Notes: generated by a model not told the origin, from the sequence alone. 64,000 nucleotides of DNA from Alg239-R122 sp041746135 (GCA_041746135.1 JBGTHQ010000037.1:164427-228426); one strand, 5' to 3'. Shown: positions 41,716 through 51,286, counted from the first letter of the stretch. Numbers and translations: made by a program.

Positions 41716-42708
41716 ATGAAATTGGAAAAAAAGACCGGACGCACGAAAGTCTACCGTGAGAAAGCCGCCGACCTGCTGAACCCCGCCTCGCTGGAAACCG
41801 AATCGCTGCTTAAGCTGATGGGTTTGCCAGGGCTATCGGATTATCTGCATTTTCATACATCCCGCGTCGTGGGCGGCGAAGAGATGGCACGATCCGCCTT
41901 GGTCGACGAATGGCGCACGGCCAACGACCATTATCATGATTTGGAAGCGAGCGAATTGGGCGAAGCCGAGTCAATCGAAAGTTTCGATCTGCTCAAAAGC
42001 CTGAAAGCCCAAGCGATTGCGCTTGAGGAGAACAGGTTTTTCCAGGAGTCGTTTGGCGAATTGCCCCATGCGATCAAGATGGTCGAACTGCGCAAGCTGA
42101 TGGTCTCGCAGCACAGCGTCGGCACGCTTTTTGCAGGCAGCATCGCGGACCGACTGGGCAAGGCGCCGACTGATAAGGACCTGTTCGCGTTTTGCCTGCC
42201 GACCGGCAAGTCTTCCGCGCCACTTACTATGCAACGATTGAGCGAAAGCCGCTATGTATTCACGTCGCGTTCGACTGATTTTCGCGACCATCCGCTGACG
42301 GTAGCCCATGCCGGAGATTTGGGGTTTATCGACAGTTTCGGGCCGGTCGCAAACGCGCTTGTCATTCCGCTGGGATATGGGTCCAATTTTCTGTCCGGTA
42401 TCGAAAGCGAAAAGCGGATCGTGTTGCAGAACGGATACCACCGTGCCTTTGCGCTGATGTCGCTCGGCATTACCCACGCCCCGATGGTGATACAGCACGT
42501 ATCGCGCACCGACGAACTCGATCTGGCCGCCTCGTCCGAGGTGTCCGACAACGCGATATTCTATTTTCGCGCAAAACGCCCGCCGCTACTGAAAGACTTT
42601 CTCAATGCGAAGCTGGCGAAGCGGATCGATATCCATGCGCTCGAAACGCGCGTCGAAATCGAGGTGAAGGTCCGGAACAGCACCGGACCTGTGGCAAAAA
42701 CCCTGTAG
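41716..42708 (+). CDS. Unknown protein in the peptide cassette, ParB/sulfiredoxin-like motif
   Basis: A 330-residue protein that I do not recognise. No signal or membrane helix. The N-terminal half is helical and acidic (about 60-130). A C-terminal segment, VLQNGYHRAFALMSLGITHAPMVI (237-259), recalls the ParB/Srx-type box (G-x-x-R followed by A-x-x-x-x-G-x-x-x-x-P-V), so a ParB/sulfiredoxin-like nucleotide-binding fold is possible. It is encoded between the precursor gene and the convergent exporter genes, and may be a modifying, immunity or chaperone protein. Confidence is for the gene being real. Confidence 0.8.
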   Translation: MKLEKKTGRTKVYREKAADLLNPASLETESLLKLMGLPGLSDYLHFHTSRVVGGEEMARSALVDEWRTANDHYHDLEASELGEAESIESFDLLKSLKAQAIALEENRFFQESFGELPHAIKMVELRKLMVSQHSVGTLFAGSIADRLGKAPTDKDLFAFCLPTGKSSAPLTMQRLSESRYVFTSRSTDFRDHPLTVAHAGDLGFIDSFGPVANALVIPLGYGSNFLSGIESEKRIVLQNGYHRAFALMSLGITHAPMVIQHVSRTDELDLAASSEVSDNAIFYFRAKRPPLLKDFLNAKLAKRIDIHALETRVEIEVKVRNSTGPVAKTL

Positions 42709-42764
42709 CTTAGGGCGGGCGTTTAGCCTCTAGGCGGCTATTACCAGTAGCCATGGCCCAATTT

Positions 42765-44927
42765 TTATTCGGCGGCGATGCTGTCATACTGCACGTTCCC
42801 GTTTTCGCCATCATCGAGCGATGCCTTGCCGTTGCGCACGACTTCCATTTTTCCGTCTACCAGTCTGAGTACAATATCGGCGCGTTCGACCAGCGCCGGG
42901 CGGTGCGATATCGCCACGCGCGTGATCGGCAGGGCGGCAATCATATCGCCGATTTCGGCCTCGTTCTTCTCGTCCAGATTGGCGGTACCTTCGTCGAGGA
43001 ACAGTATGTCGGGATCTTTGTAGAGCGCGCGCGCCAGCATGATACGCTGCTTTTGTCCCGACGACAGGCTGTTGCCCATGTCGCCGATCAGGCTCTGATA
43101 CGCCATCGGCATGGCCATGACGGTATCGTGGATACGCGCCATTTTCGCCGACGTCTCGATGCGCGCCATGTCGGGACGGTCCTCGAAAAAACAGATATTG
43201 TCGGCCAGCGAGCCTGACAGCAGTTGATCGTCCTGCATGACCGCGGCGATACGCGAGCGCCAGGCGAATATCGACGCCGGGGTCAGCTGGTTGCCGTCGA
43301 TCAGGATCTTGCCCGCCGATGGCGGCATCAAACCCAGCATCAGTCGCATCAGTGTGGACTTGCCCGCGCCTGATTCGCCGATGATCGCGACGAAACTGCC
43401 GGCCGGGATTGTAAAGCTTAGATCCTCAAGCACATTGGGTTCGTTGGCACCGTAGCGAAAGCTCAGCGCTTCGCTCGCGAGCGATGGCCCCGGCAGCAAA
43501 CCGGTGCGCGGCATTCCCGATATTACTTCTTCCTTGGGTTCGGACACGATGTCCGACAGGCGTGAAAGGTGCACCGACAGCAGGCGCCAGCGGTCCAGAT
43601 GATCGAGCATGGCGGTAGCGCTCGATGTAAAGCTGGAGCGGTAGGACAGGAAGGCAAGCAGCATACCGACGCTGATTTCGTTGGCCATAACGGCAATCGC
43701 ACCGACAAAAACGACGATCAGGAATTGGCCGTCGGTAATGATGCTTTCGACCACGCGTTTCCAGATCGAATAGATGGACAGGTGATAATTGGCGGTCACG
43801 ACGTCGGCAAAACGGTTGCGCCAGCCGTTCTCGCGCACCGATTCGTTGACGTGCAGCTTGATCGCGCGGATCGAGCGGATCGTCTCCATTGTGAAAGTTT
43901 CCTCGCGGGCATCAGCGACAAGCGATTCCTCGGTCCGGCGGCGGATGATCGGATAGATGCTCAGGCGGAAACCCAAATAAAGCGCGGTTGCCACCACTAC
44001 GATCACCGTCATCGGCACGCTGATCATCGCCATGACGGTCAGGGTCGTAATTGTCAAAATGGCATCGATGCCGGCATTGACGAAGCCTTGGGTCAGGATC
44101 GCCTGGATCGGCCCGGCGGATTCGAGCCGCGACATCAGGTCGCCGACATGACGGCTTTCGAAATAGCGCGTCGGCAGACGCATCATGTGCCGCACGATAT
44201 TGCCGGTAAGCTGGAAAGAAATCGACTGGCCCAAGGTAAGGACCACCCACGAGCGCAGCGCCTGTATGCCGGTGTTCAAAAGATAGACGAAACCGAAGCC
44301 GAAAACGAGCAGCCCCATCAGGCTGACATCGCTTTGCCCGATAGCTTCGTCGATCGTCAGCTGCATGAAAAACGGCAGCGCAAGCGCGGTGATCTGCAGC
44401 AATAGCGACAGGACCAGCACCTGGAATACCGCGCCGCGATAATTGACCAGCCGGCCCCATAAATCGCTTAGTTTGACAGTGACCCGGCTGTCGACCGGCT
44501 TGAATTCGGTCGTGGGCGACAGTTCGAGCGCAACGCCCGTAAAATGCGCGCTGGCTTTGGCGATCGGCATGGTGCGCTTGCCCACTGCCGGATCCAGGAT
44601 CGTGATCCGGTTGCCCTGTACGGCGGTCAGTACGACATAATGATTGAGATCCCAGTGCAGGATCGCCGGGAGCGCCAGATTCTTGAGTTCGTTCAGTTCG
44701 AGCCGAAGCGCCCGCGGCGCCAGGTGCAGCTCGGACGCCAGATTGATCAGCTGCTTGAGCGTCAGGCCTTTCATTGAAATGGGAAACTGTCGCCGCAGTC
44801 CACCGATGTTGACGCGGTGTCCATGATGCACCGACACCATTGCCAGACATGCCAGACCGCATTCGGCGGCTTCGGTCTGCAGGATCGGCCGCGTATCTTC
44901 CATCCAGGGCCATGCTAACCCGCTCAT
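42765..44927 (-). CDS. Peptidase-containing ABC exporter (PCAT, C39 type)
   Basis: A 720-residue fusion. The C39 peptidase (1-130) has Cys23 in QTEAAECGLACLAM, His96 in WDLNHYVVL and Asp112 in ILDPAVG, so the catalytic triad is complete. Six transmembrane helices follow, then an ATPase with Walker A GESGAGKSTLMRLMLG, signature LSSGQKQR and Walker B DILFLDEGT. Such proteins cleave after the leader's double glycine while exporting the cargo. The ATG overlaps the HlyD-family stop by ATGA. It is expected to process the 62-residue precursor encoded 1.2 kb away. Confidence 0.93.
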   Translation of the reverse strand: MSGLAWPWMEDTRPILQTEAAECGLACLAMVSVHHGHRVNIGGLRRQFPISMKGLTLKQLINLASELHLAPRALRLELNELKNLALPAILHWDLNHYVVLTAVQGNRITILDPAVGKRTMPIAKASAHFTGVALELSPTTEFKPVDSRVTVKLSDLWGRLVNYRGAVFQVLVLSLLLQITALALPFFMQLTIDEAIGQSDVSLMGLLVFGFGFVYLLNTGIQALRSWVVLTLGQSISFQLTGNIVRHMMRLPTRYFESRHVGDLMSRLESAGPIQAILTQGFVNAGIDAILTITTLTVMAMISVPMTVIVVVATALYLGFRLSIYPIIRRRTEESLVADAREETFTMETIRSIRAIKLHVNESVRENGWRNRFADVVTANYHLSIYSIWKRVVESIITDGQFLIVVFVGAIAVMANEISVGMLLAFLSYRSSFTSSATAMLDHLDRWRLLSVHLSRLSDIVSEPKEEVISGMPRTGLLPGPSLASEALSFRYGANEPNVLEDLSFTIPAGSFVAIIGESGAGKSTLMRLMLGLMPPSAGKILIDGNQLTPASIFAWRSRIAAVMQDDQLLSGSLADNICFFEDRPDMARIETSAKMARIHDTVMAMPMAYQSLIGDMGNSLSSGQKQRIMLARALYKDPDILFLDEGTANLDEKNEAEIGDMIAALPITRVAISHRPALVERADIVLRLVDGKMEVVRNGKASLDDGENGNVQYDSIAAE

Positions 44928-46168
44928 GAATTGGCCACCTTGAAAATCGGGCCCAGGAAAACTTCCCACATGCTGCGGTCTTCGAGTATCAAATTGGCGG
45001 ATAGCGTCATGCCCGCGCGCAGTTTGCCGTTAGGCAGCTTGCTATCGAACCCGCGCGAATCGATCGCGATGCGGACCCGAAATGACGGTTCGGCAAGCCC
45101 AGGCCGGGAAGGCGTCGGTATCGTTGCGGTGGGAACAGTTGACACCCATGTCACCGTGCCGGTTCCGACCCCGTATTTCTCATAGGGAAAAGCGTCGAAT
45201 TTCAGCTTTACCCGCTGCCCCTTTTGCACGAAACCGATAGCGCTGGAGGGCGCCTGCAACTGGACTTCCAGCTTGCTGTTCCTGGGGATGATCGACACGA
45301 TCGGATTTTGCCCGTCGGTCGATTGCCCCGCGGCTTGCGCAACATCGCCTACGGTGCCGTCCACCGGTGCGACCAATACCAGTTCGTCCTGCCGCAACAG
45401 GCTGGCCTTGTCGCGCGACAGTTCGGCGATGCGTTCGGAAAGCTGCGAGCGTGACTGCGTGCCGGTAATGCCGCGCGACGCCAGTTGCGATTTGATCGTT
45501 GCCAAGTCCTCGCGCTTTGCGATGATCTTCTCCGACAGCGTTTCCAGTTCCAGCCGTCCGGCCAGCAGCGTACGTTCCGCTTCCTCCAGCTCCACTGCGG
45601 CACTGGCGTTTTTCCTGACCAGCCGCTGGATGCGAGCCCGGCGCTCTTCGTCGAGACGCAGCCGCTGCGCCAACAATGCGCGCTGCTTTTCGAGCGATGT
45701 AATGCCTTGGGCGGTGCCGTCCTGCTGCGCTGCCAGCGCAGACTGTTCAGAAAGCGCCAGATCGCTGGAAAGGCTTTTTTGCTGTTGCAATTCGGCCAGT
45801 TGTCTTTCCATTTCGATCAGTTGTGCATCAATGCCGACCGATCCTGCCGAACGGCCCTGAGTCAGTGAAATCGTCACTAACGGGCTGCCGCGTTGAACAT
45901 ATTGCCCTTCGCGAACGTGGATTTTCTCGATTTTGGCATTGACGGGGGTGGCTATGCTCGCAACCCCTTCGGAATAGGTGACCACACCGTCAACCTGTAC
46001 GCTGCGCGCATAATGCCCTGCGGTCAGCACAACGAACAGCGCGGCGATGGCGAAAAACGCGAATATAGTATATTGCCGGGAGCGTGGCGGCACGGCGGCA
46101 ATGATGGTGCCGGTCAGCTTTTGTCGTCCCGCTTCCAGCGATTCCTGCCTGAACAACAATGATGACAT
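44924..46168 (-). CDS. HlyD-family periplasmic adaptor
   Basis: A 414-residue membrane fusion protein. It has one N-terminal transmembrane helix (YTIFAFFAIAALFVVLTAGHYA), then a lipoyl-like half-motif (GVASIATPVNAKIEKIHVREGQYVQRGSPLVTI) and a long coiled-coil hairpin rich in Gln, Glu, Leu and Arg. The second lipoyl half is VLVAPVDGTVGDVAQAAGQS, and a beta-barrel domain ends the protein. It links the C39 ABC exporter to an outer-membrane channel. The upstream start region faces the divergent NodT-type gene with a short shared promoter gap. Confidence 0.92.
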   Translation of the reverse strand: MSSLLFRQESLEAGRQKLTGTIIAAVPPRSRQYTIFAFFAIAALFVVLTAGHYARSVQVDGVVTYSEGVASIATPVNAKIEKIHVREGQYVQRGSPLVTISLTQGRSAGSVGIDAQLIEMERQLAELQQQKSLSSDLALSEQSALAAQQDGTAQGITSLEKQRALLAQRLRLDEERRARIQRLVRKNASAAVELEEAERTLLAGRLELETLSEKIIAKREDLATIKSQLASRGITGTQSRSQLSERIAELSRDKASLLRQDELVLVAPVDGTVGDVAQAAGQSTDGQNPIVSIIPRNSKLEVQLQAPSSAIGFVQKGQRVKLKFDAFPYEKYGVGTGTVTWVSTVPTATIPTPSRPGLAEPSFRVRIAIDSRGFDSKLPNGKLRAGMTLSANLILEDRSMWEVFLGPIFKVANS

Positions 46169-46296
46169 TCACAACTCCAATTCCTGCATGGCGATAGCTG
46201 CAAAGCGTGAAAAGAGAGTTAATCGGGCGTCAACGCTGTCTTTCAGAAGCGAAGATGCTTTCCGATTTGGTAACCAAATTACGATATGCGGGGGGC

Positions 46297-47697
46297 ATGA
46301 AGAGGACACCTCCCGAGGCCCGCCATATGTTCGGAGCCGGATTGGCCAGTATCGCGCTGACGGCGTGCGCGCCCGAGGTTGCACTGGTGGCCCCGTACCA
46401 GGTCGCATCCGGACAATGGAATGATGACACCGTCACCTATGGCAATGGATTGGTCGGTAGTAGCCCGGTTTCGCCGCTCGCATGGTCCGCATTCGGTTCC
46501 GAACAGCTGGCGGGACTGATCGCCCGCGCCCATAGCGCAAATCCCGACATTGCCATTGCCGGTGCCCGTATCATGCAAGCGCGCGGCGACCTGATGGTAG
46601 CGGGTGCCGCTGGCGGGCCCAGCCTGACGTTCGATCTGGACGGCAGTTCCGATATCCGCAACCTGCGGGGGCAGAACAATTCGTCCAACAGGTTCGGGAG
46701 TGCCAATCTCGATATTTCCTATGACCTTGACCTGTTCGGCGAGAACCGCGCCCGCCGGGATGCGGGACGGGCGCAGTTGCGCGCCACCGGTTATGACAAT
46801 CTGGCGACGCGTCTGGCCATAGAATCCGAGGTGGCTCGCAGCTATGTTGGGCTGAGCGCCTTTTCCGAACAGATCGTGCTGGCGCAAAATGCCTTGTCCG
46901 ATGCCAGGGAGCTCGAGAGAATTGTGCGTTTGCGCGCGCAAGAAGGTCTGGTCAATCCGGTCGAGATCGGACTGCAAGTGGCCGAAACCAACGAAATCGG
47001 TATCGCATTGAGCCGACTCGTTGAAGCGCGGGCGCGGGCGCAAACTGCGCTTTCGATTCTGCTCGGCGAAGAAGCGCCTGCGTTCCGCTTCGAAGCCGCG
47101 CGACTGTCCGATCTGATCGTACCGCAATTCGAAAGGATACAGCCCGCGCAATTGCTGGCGCGCAGACCCGATATTCTGGCTGCTGAAGCACGCATAGCTG
47201 CAGCGAACGGCAATATCGGCCAGGCACGCGCGGCTTTTTTTCCGCAAATCCGGCTTTCCGCGACTTCGTTTGTAGATTTTGCCACGAACGGCATCGGTGT
47301 CCCCGGCGTGGCACTGGGCGCGAATATCTTGTCTTCCATTTTCGACAGTGGCGGCAAAAAGGGTTCGCTTTTGCGCGCGCAGGGCGAGCAGATCGAGGCA
47401 GCGGAAAATTACCGCAAGACCATTCTGGTGGCGCTGGGCGAAGCGCAGAACGCAATGGCTTCGTCATCCGAAGCCCAGAACCGGCTGACGCTGCTGTCCC
47501 GATCCCATGCCCTGGCCGTCCGCACCGCCGATGCGGCCCGCGCACAGTATCTGGAAGGTGTCATTACGCAAACGGCGCTGAATGAGTCCGAAAGCCAGTT
47601 GCGGCGTGTGGAGGAAGAATTGATAAATGCTCGTAAGGAGCATCTGGAATCCGCCATTTCGCTGTTTCAGGCACTGGGCGGAGCGCCGGTGCTGTAA
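46297..47697 (+). CDS. TolC/NodT-family outer-membrane efflux lipoprotein
   Basis: A 466-residue outer-membrane factor. A lipoprotein signal with lipobox LTAC precedes two repeats of the OEP domain, with helical segments NPDIAIAGARIMQARGDLMVAG and later AESQLRRVEEELINARKEHL. It has FDLDGSSDIR and SYDLDLFGENRARRDAGRAQLRA, both typical of the NodT group. The start MKRTPPEARHMFGAGLAS is chosen to place the signal at the N-terminus; the frame is open to 46207. It is divergent from the HlyD/ABC genes and completes a type I exporter. Confidence 0.9.
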   Translation: MKRTPPEARHMFGAGLASIALTACAPEVALVAPYQVASGQWNDDTVTYGNGLVGSSPVSPLAWSAFGSEQLAGLIARAHSANPDIAIAGARIMQARGDLMVAGAAGGPSLTFDLDGSSDIRNLRGQNNSSNRFGSANLDISYDLDLFGENRARRDAGRAQLRATGYDNLATRLAIESEVARSYVGLSAFSEQIVLAQNALSDARELERIVRLRAQEGLVNPVEIGLQVAETNEIGIALSRLVEARARAQTALSILLGEEAPAFRFEAARLSDLIVPQFERIQPAQLLARRPDILAAEARIAAANGNIGQARAAFFPQIRLSATSFVDFATNGIGVPGVALGANILSSIFDSGGKKGSLLRAQGEQIEAAENYRKTILVALGEAQNAMASSSEAQNRLTLLSRSHALAVRTADAARAQYLEGVITQTALNESESQLRRVEEELINARKEHLESAISLFQALGGAPVL

Positions 47698-47759
47698 AAT
47701 AGGAATAATCAGAACAACCAGATTTTACACAAATTAATAGTCAAAAATTAAGTAAATAA

Positions 47760-47847
47760 TGGCGGAGACGGAGGGATTCGAACCCTCGATAGGTTGCCCT
47801 ATACACGCTTTCCAAGCGTGCGCGATCGACCACTCTGCCACGTCTCC
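47760..47847 (-). tRNA. tRNA-Ser (anticodon GGA)
   Basis: A class II tRNA with a long variable arm. The acceptor stem GGAGACG pairs with CGTCTCC. The anticodon stem CACGC/GCGTG closes the loop TTGGAAA, anticodon GGA. The discriminator is G and CCA is encoded at 47760-47762. It is the right boundary of the peptide-export cassette. Confidence 0.95.
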
Positions 47848-47969
47848 GCAAAATGCCATTCGGTCGGAAATGGCGGGAAAGAGCGTCCCCTATAGCCGAT
47901 GTCCGCATTTTGCAAGCGCGCATGTGGTGCGCTCTTGCTTTCGGAGCGGATTGTGGCAGATTGTTGTCC

Positions 47970-48911
47970 ATGAAACATATCCTCCACGCTTCCTATGCTG
48001 TAGCCTTGCTGCTGGCCCCCGCCACCCTTCATGCCCAGGATGAGCCCAAGGGTGCGCCGTCACCGAACCAGATTGTTGATGCGGCTTTGCCGGATGAATG
48101 GGTAAAAATTGCGCCCGAGGATCTGCTGGTCATGGACATTGCCCCCGACCGCGATGGCAATGCGCGACAAGTGGTGATCCAGTTGATGCCGCCACCATTC
48201 TCGCAAGGATGGATCGGTAATATCCGCACGCTCGCCGCCGCGCACTGGTGGGACGGCACTTCGATCAACCGCGTGCAGGACAATTATGTCGTGCAATGGG
48301 GCGATACGAGCGAGGCGAAGCCGCTGCCTGAGGGTTTGACGGTAATGCCGGAGAGTGAATATGTTGCGATGGTTTCCGATGAATCCGGTTTTTTTGCGGC
48401 AATGGATCGCGATCATTATGCAAGCGGAACAGGATTTCGAAATGGTTGGCCACTGGCTCATGGGGATATTGCCATGTCCAATGAGGACGAAGAATGGCCC
48501 GTCCACTGTTACGGCATGGTCGGCGTGGGCCGCAATCTTTCGCCCGACACCGGCACCGGGGCCGAGCTTTATACCGTGATCGGCCATGCGCCGCGGCATC
48601 TCGACCGCAATATCGCGCTGGTCGGGCGCGTGGTCGAGGGGATCGAGCATAAGTCGTCGCTGCCGCGCGGCAAGGGACCGCTTGGGTTTTACGAGGATGA
48701 AACCAGACGCGTGCCGATCGTTTCGATCCGTCTCGCCAGCGAACTAGCACCGGTGGAGCAGCCGCGTTTCGAATATCTGTCCACCGAGAGCGCGACTTTT
48801 GCACGCTATGCCGATGCGCGCACCAATCGCCGCGACCCGTTTTTTATCGCACCTGCGGGTGGTGCCGATATCTGCAATATCCCCGTGCCGGTGCGCCGTG
48901 CCAAGCCATAA
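47970..48911 (+). CDS. Exported cyclophilin-type peptidyl-prolyl isomerase
   Basis: A 313-residue protein with signal peptide MKHILHASYAVALLLAPATLHA. Cyclophilin motifs are VVIQLMPPPFSQGWIGNIRTLAA, WWDGTSINRVQDNYVVQWGD and the later AHGDIAMSNEDEEWP, GTGAELYTVIGHAPRHLDR. The order is that of the cyclophilin beta-barrel with an insertion typical of sphingomonads. It should assist protein folding in the periplasm. The start at 47970 places the signal peptide correctly; the longer frame to 47853 runs back into the tRNA-Ser flank. Confidence 0.87.
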   Translation: MKHILHASYAVALLLAPATLHAQDEPKGAPSPNQIVDAALPDEWVKIAPEDLLVMDIAPDRDGNARQVVIQLMPPPFSQGWIGNIRTLAAAHWWDGTSINRVQDNYVVQWGDTSEAKPLPEGLTVMPESEYVAMVSDESGFFAAMDRDHYASGTGFRNGWPLAHGDIAMSNEDEEWPVHCYGMVGVGRNLSPDTGTGAELYTVIGHAPRHLDRNIALVGRVVEGIEHKSSLPRGKGPLGFYEDETRRVPIVSIRLASELAPVEQPRFEYLSTESATFARYADARTNRRDPFFIAPAGGADICNIPVPVRRAKP

Positions 48912-49036
48912 ACAGAATGGGTTGAGTGCTTATAAAGCTACGCAAAATTGTAACAATATTGTTTTTGATTCGCATGGGGCGGCGCTTTAACCTATAGAAT
49001 GCAGCAATTGACACTCGCTGATAAAGGATAGGTTTC

Positions 49037-50152
49037 ATGCGCGTTGGCACCCCGAAAGAAATCAAGAACCACGAATACCGCGTCGGGCTGACGCCTGAAT
49101 CTGTCCGCGAGCTGGTGGCGCATGGGCATGAAACTTTGGTCGAACAAGGCGCGGGCCTTGGCATCAGCGCAACCGACGACGAATATCGCGCGGCAGGTGC
49201 GGAAATAGTCGGCACCGCGGCTGAAATATTCGAGCGCTGCGAGATGGTGGTCAAGGTAAAAGAGCCGCAGGCGGGCGAACGCGCAATGTTGCGGAAGGGG
49301 CAAATCCTTTTCACCTATCTTCACCTTGCTCCGGACCCCGAACAGACCGAAGATCTGGTTAAATCGGGTGCGACCTGCATCGCTTATGAAACCGTCACCG
49401 ATGTACATGGCGGACTGCCCCTGCTCAAGCCGATGAGCCAGGTAGCGGGACGCATGGCGATTCAGGCGGGCGCGACCGCGCTTGAAAAAGCACACGGCGG
49501 CCGCGGCATATTACTGGGCGGCGTGCCAGGCGTATCGCCTGCGAAGGTCACCATCATCGGCGGCGGCGTGGTCGGGTTCAACGCCGCGCAGATGGCGGCG
49601 GGTCTGGGCGCGGACGTAACCATTCTCGACCGCAACCCCGAAGTGCTCGAGGAGCTGGGCAATTATTTCGAGGCGCGCGCGAAAACGCGGTTCTCCAACC
49701 AAGCAAATTTGGCCGAATGCGTGGCCGAGGCCGATCTGGTGATCGGCGCGGTGCTGATCCCCGGCGCTTCGGCGCCCAAGCTGGTCAGCCGTGCGATGCT
49801 GTCGACGATGAATCCGGGCGCGGTGCTGGTCGATGTCGCAATCGATCAGGGCGGCTGCTTCGAAACGTCGAAAGCCACCACCCATGCCGATCCCACCTAT
49901 GTGGTCGATGAAATCGTGCATTATTGCGTGGCCAATATGCCGGGTGCGGTATGCCGCACTTCCACCTATGCGCTTAACAACGTCACGCTTCCGCACGCAC
50001 TATCGATCGCCGACAAGGGCTGGAAAGAAGCTTGCCGTGCCAGCCCGCATCTCGCCAATGGTTTAAATGTATGGAATGGCCATGTCACCTATGAAGCGGT
50101 GGCACGCGATCTGGGATACGAATATCTGCCGCTGGCCGATGCCCTGAAATAA
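49037..50152 (+). CDS. ald: Alanine dehydrogenase
   Basis: A 371-residue NAD-dependent enzyme interconverting alanine with pyruvate and ammonia. N-terminus MRVGTPKEIKNHEYRVGLTPESVREL, substrate-site motif VVKVKEPQAGER, NAD loop KVTIIGGGVVGFNAAQMAAG, and the DVAIDQGGCFETSK region with the family Asp are all present. The upstream gap has ATTGTAACAAT, a palindrome that could bind an Lrp-type regulator. It is monocistronic; no Lrp gene is adjacent. Confidence 0.95.
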   Translation: MRVGTPKEIKNHEYRVGLTPESVRELVAHGHETLVEQGAGLGISATDDEYRAAGAEIVGTAAEIFERCEMVVKVKEPQAGERAMLRKGQILFTYLHLAPDPEQTEDLVKSGATCIAYETVTDVHGGLPLLKPMSQVAGRMAIQAGATALEKAHGGRGILLGGVPGVSPAKVTIIGGGVVGFNAAQMAAGLGADVTILDRNPEVLEELGNYFEARAKTRFSNQANLAECVAEADLVIGAVLIPGASAPKLVSRAMLSTMNPGAVLVDVAIDQGGCFETSKATTHADPTYVVDEIVHYCVANMPGAVCRTSTYALNNVTLPHALSIADKGWKEACRASPHLANGLNVWNGHVTYEAVARDLGYEYLPLADALK

Positions 50153-50252
50153 AGCGGCGGCGCAAGCGCGTTCTTCCTGAAATAATGCTGCCGCGAAACC
50201 GCTATGCTCTGCTATGTCAGCGGGACATGTAAGATCGGGCAAGGAGACAGCA

Positions 50253-51224
50253 ATGGCAGCCACAGACCAGAAACCGCTCGGATCGGGCTTTCATGCGAAA
50301 AGTGAACCCGACGAAGTGATGGCGGGCATCGACCTGTCGGGCAAGATCGCGATCGTAACGGGCGGCTATTCAGGCATCGGGCTGGAAACCACGCGTGCCT
50401 TGGCCAAGGCCGGAGCACGGGTCGTGGTGCCTGCGCGGACACATACCAAAGCCGAAGAAAATCTGGCGCACGTGGAGGGCGATATCGCCATTGCCGATAT
50501 GGATCTGGCCGCTATCGCATCGGTGCATGCTTTTGCCAAGGCGATGAACGACGCGCTGCCGATGCTTGATCTCCTGATCAACAATGCCGGCATTATGGCC
50601 TGTCCTGAACGCCGCGTCGGTCCGGGATGGGAAGCGCAGTTTGGTACCAATCATATCGGTCATTTCGCGCTGACCCAAGCGTTGATGCCCTTGTTGCAAA
50701 AAGCTGATGCTCCGCGCGTTGTGGCTTTGTCCTCGATCGCGCACAAGCGGAATGGTATATTATGGGACGACATCCATTTTCGCGATAACGCATACGAAAA
50801 GTGGACCGCTTATGCGCAGGCGAAGTCGGCCAATGCGCTGCTTGCGCTGGCGCTCAGCCCGCGGCTGTCGGAATTTGGCGGACGCGCCTTTTCGGTGCAT
50901 CCGGGCGGAATATTTACGCCGCTGCAGCGCGACCTGAGTCAGGAAGAACAGATCGAACTGGGCTGGCTGGGCGAGGACGGACAGCCAAGCGAAATAGCCA
51001 AGGCGGGCTTCAAGACGCCCGAGCAGGGCTGTACAACGACGCTATGGGCGGCGACCAGTGCGATGCTGGGTGACCAGCACGGCCTGTATTGCGAAAATTG
51101 CGATGTGGCGCAGCTTATGAATGAAGATTCGCCGCCTTATGGCCATGCCGCGCCGCATATCTGCGACGAGGACAGCGCCGAACGATTGTGGCGAATGAGC
51201 GAAGAGATGCTGGCAGATACCTGA
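50253..51224 (+). CDS. Short-chain dehydrogenase/reductase
   Basis: A 323-residue SDR. The cofactor motif TGGYSGIGLETTRAL (TGxxxGIG), the NNAGIMACPE structural motif, and YAQAKSAN as the YxxxK active site with an upstream Ser in LSSIAHK are present. The length and general look are nearest to retinol-dehydrogenase/WWOX-like SDRs. GGAGACAGCA precedes the ATG. The substrate is unknown. Confidence 0.88.
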   Translation: MAATDQKPLGSGFHAKSEPDEVMAGIDLSGKIAIVTGGYSGIGLETTRALAKAGARVVVPARTHTKAEENLAHVEGDIAIADMDLAAIASVHAFAKAMNDALPMLDLLINNAGIMACPERRVGPGWEAQFGTNHIGHFALTQALMPLLQKADAPRVVALSSIAHKRNGILWDDIHFRDNAYEKWTAYAQAKSANALLALALSPRLSEFGGRAFSVHPGGIFTPLQRDLSQEEQIELGWLGEDGQPSEIAKAGFKTPEQGCTTTLWAATSAMLGDQHGLYCENCDVAQLMNEDSPPYGHAAPHICDEDSAERLWRMSEEMLADT

Positions 51225-51235
51225 ACGACGTGCAT

Positions 51236-51277
51236 AAAAATGCCGCCAGAACGGCGGCGGCATTTTTTGGAATTATG
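51236..51277. terminator. Bidirectional intrinsic terminator
   Basis: AAAAATGCCGCC, loop AGAACGGC, then GGCGGCATTTTTT: a GC-rich stem flanked by A and T runs. It separates the SDR gene from the convergent infC and can serve both strands. Confidence 0.88.
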
Positions 51278-51286
51278 AATTCCGGC

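Noticed and set aside
40141..47850. att-type direct repeats of tRNA 3' ends around the peptide cassette
   Set aside because: Only the universal TTCGAA T-loop similarity is shared between the two tRNAs; no duplicated tRNA end and no integrase gene.
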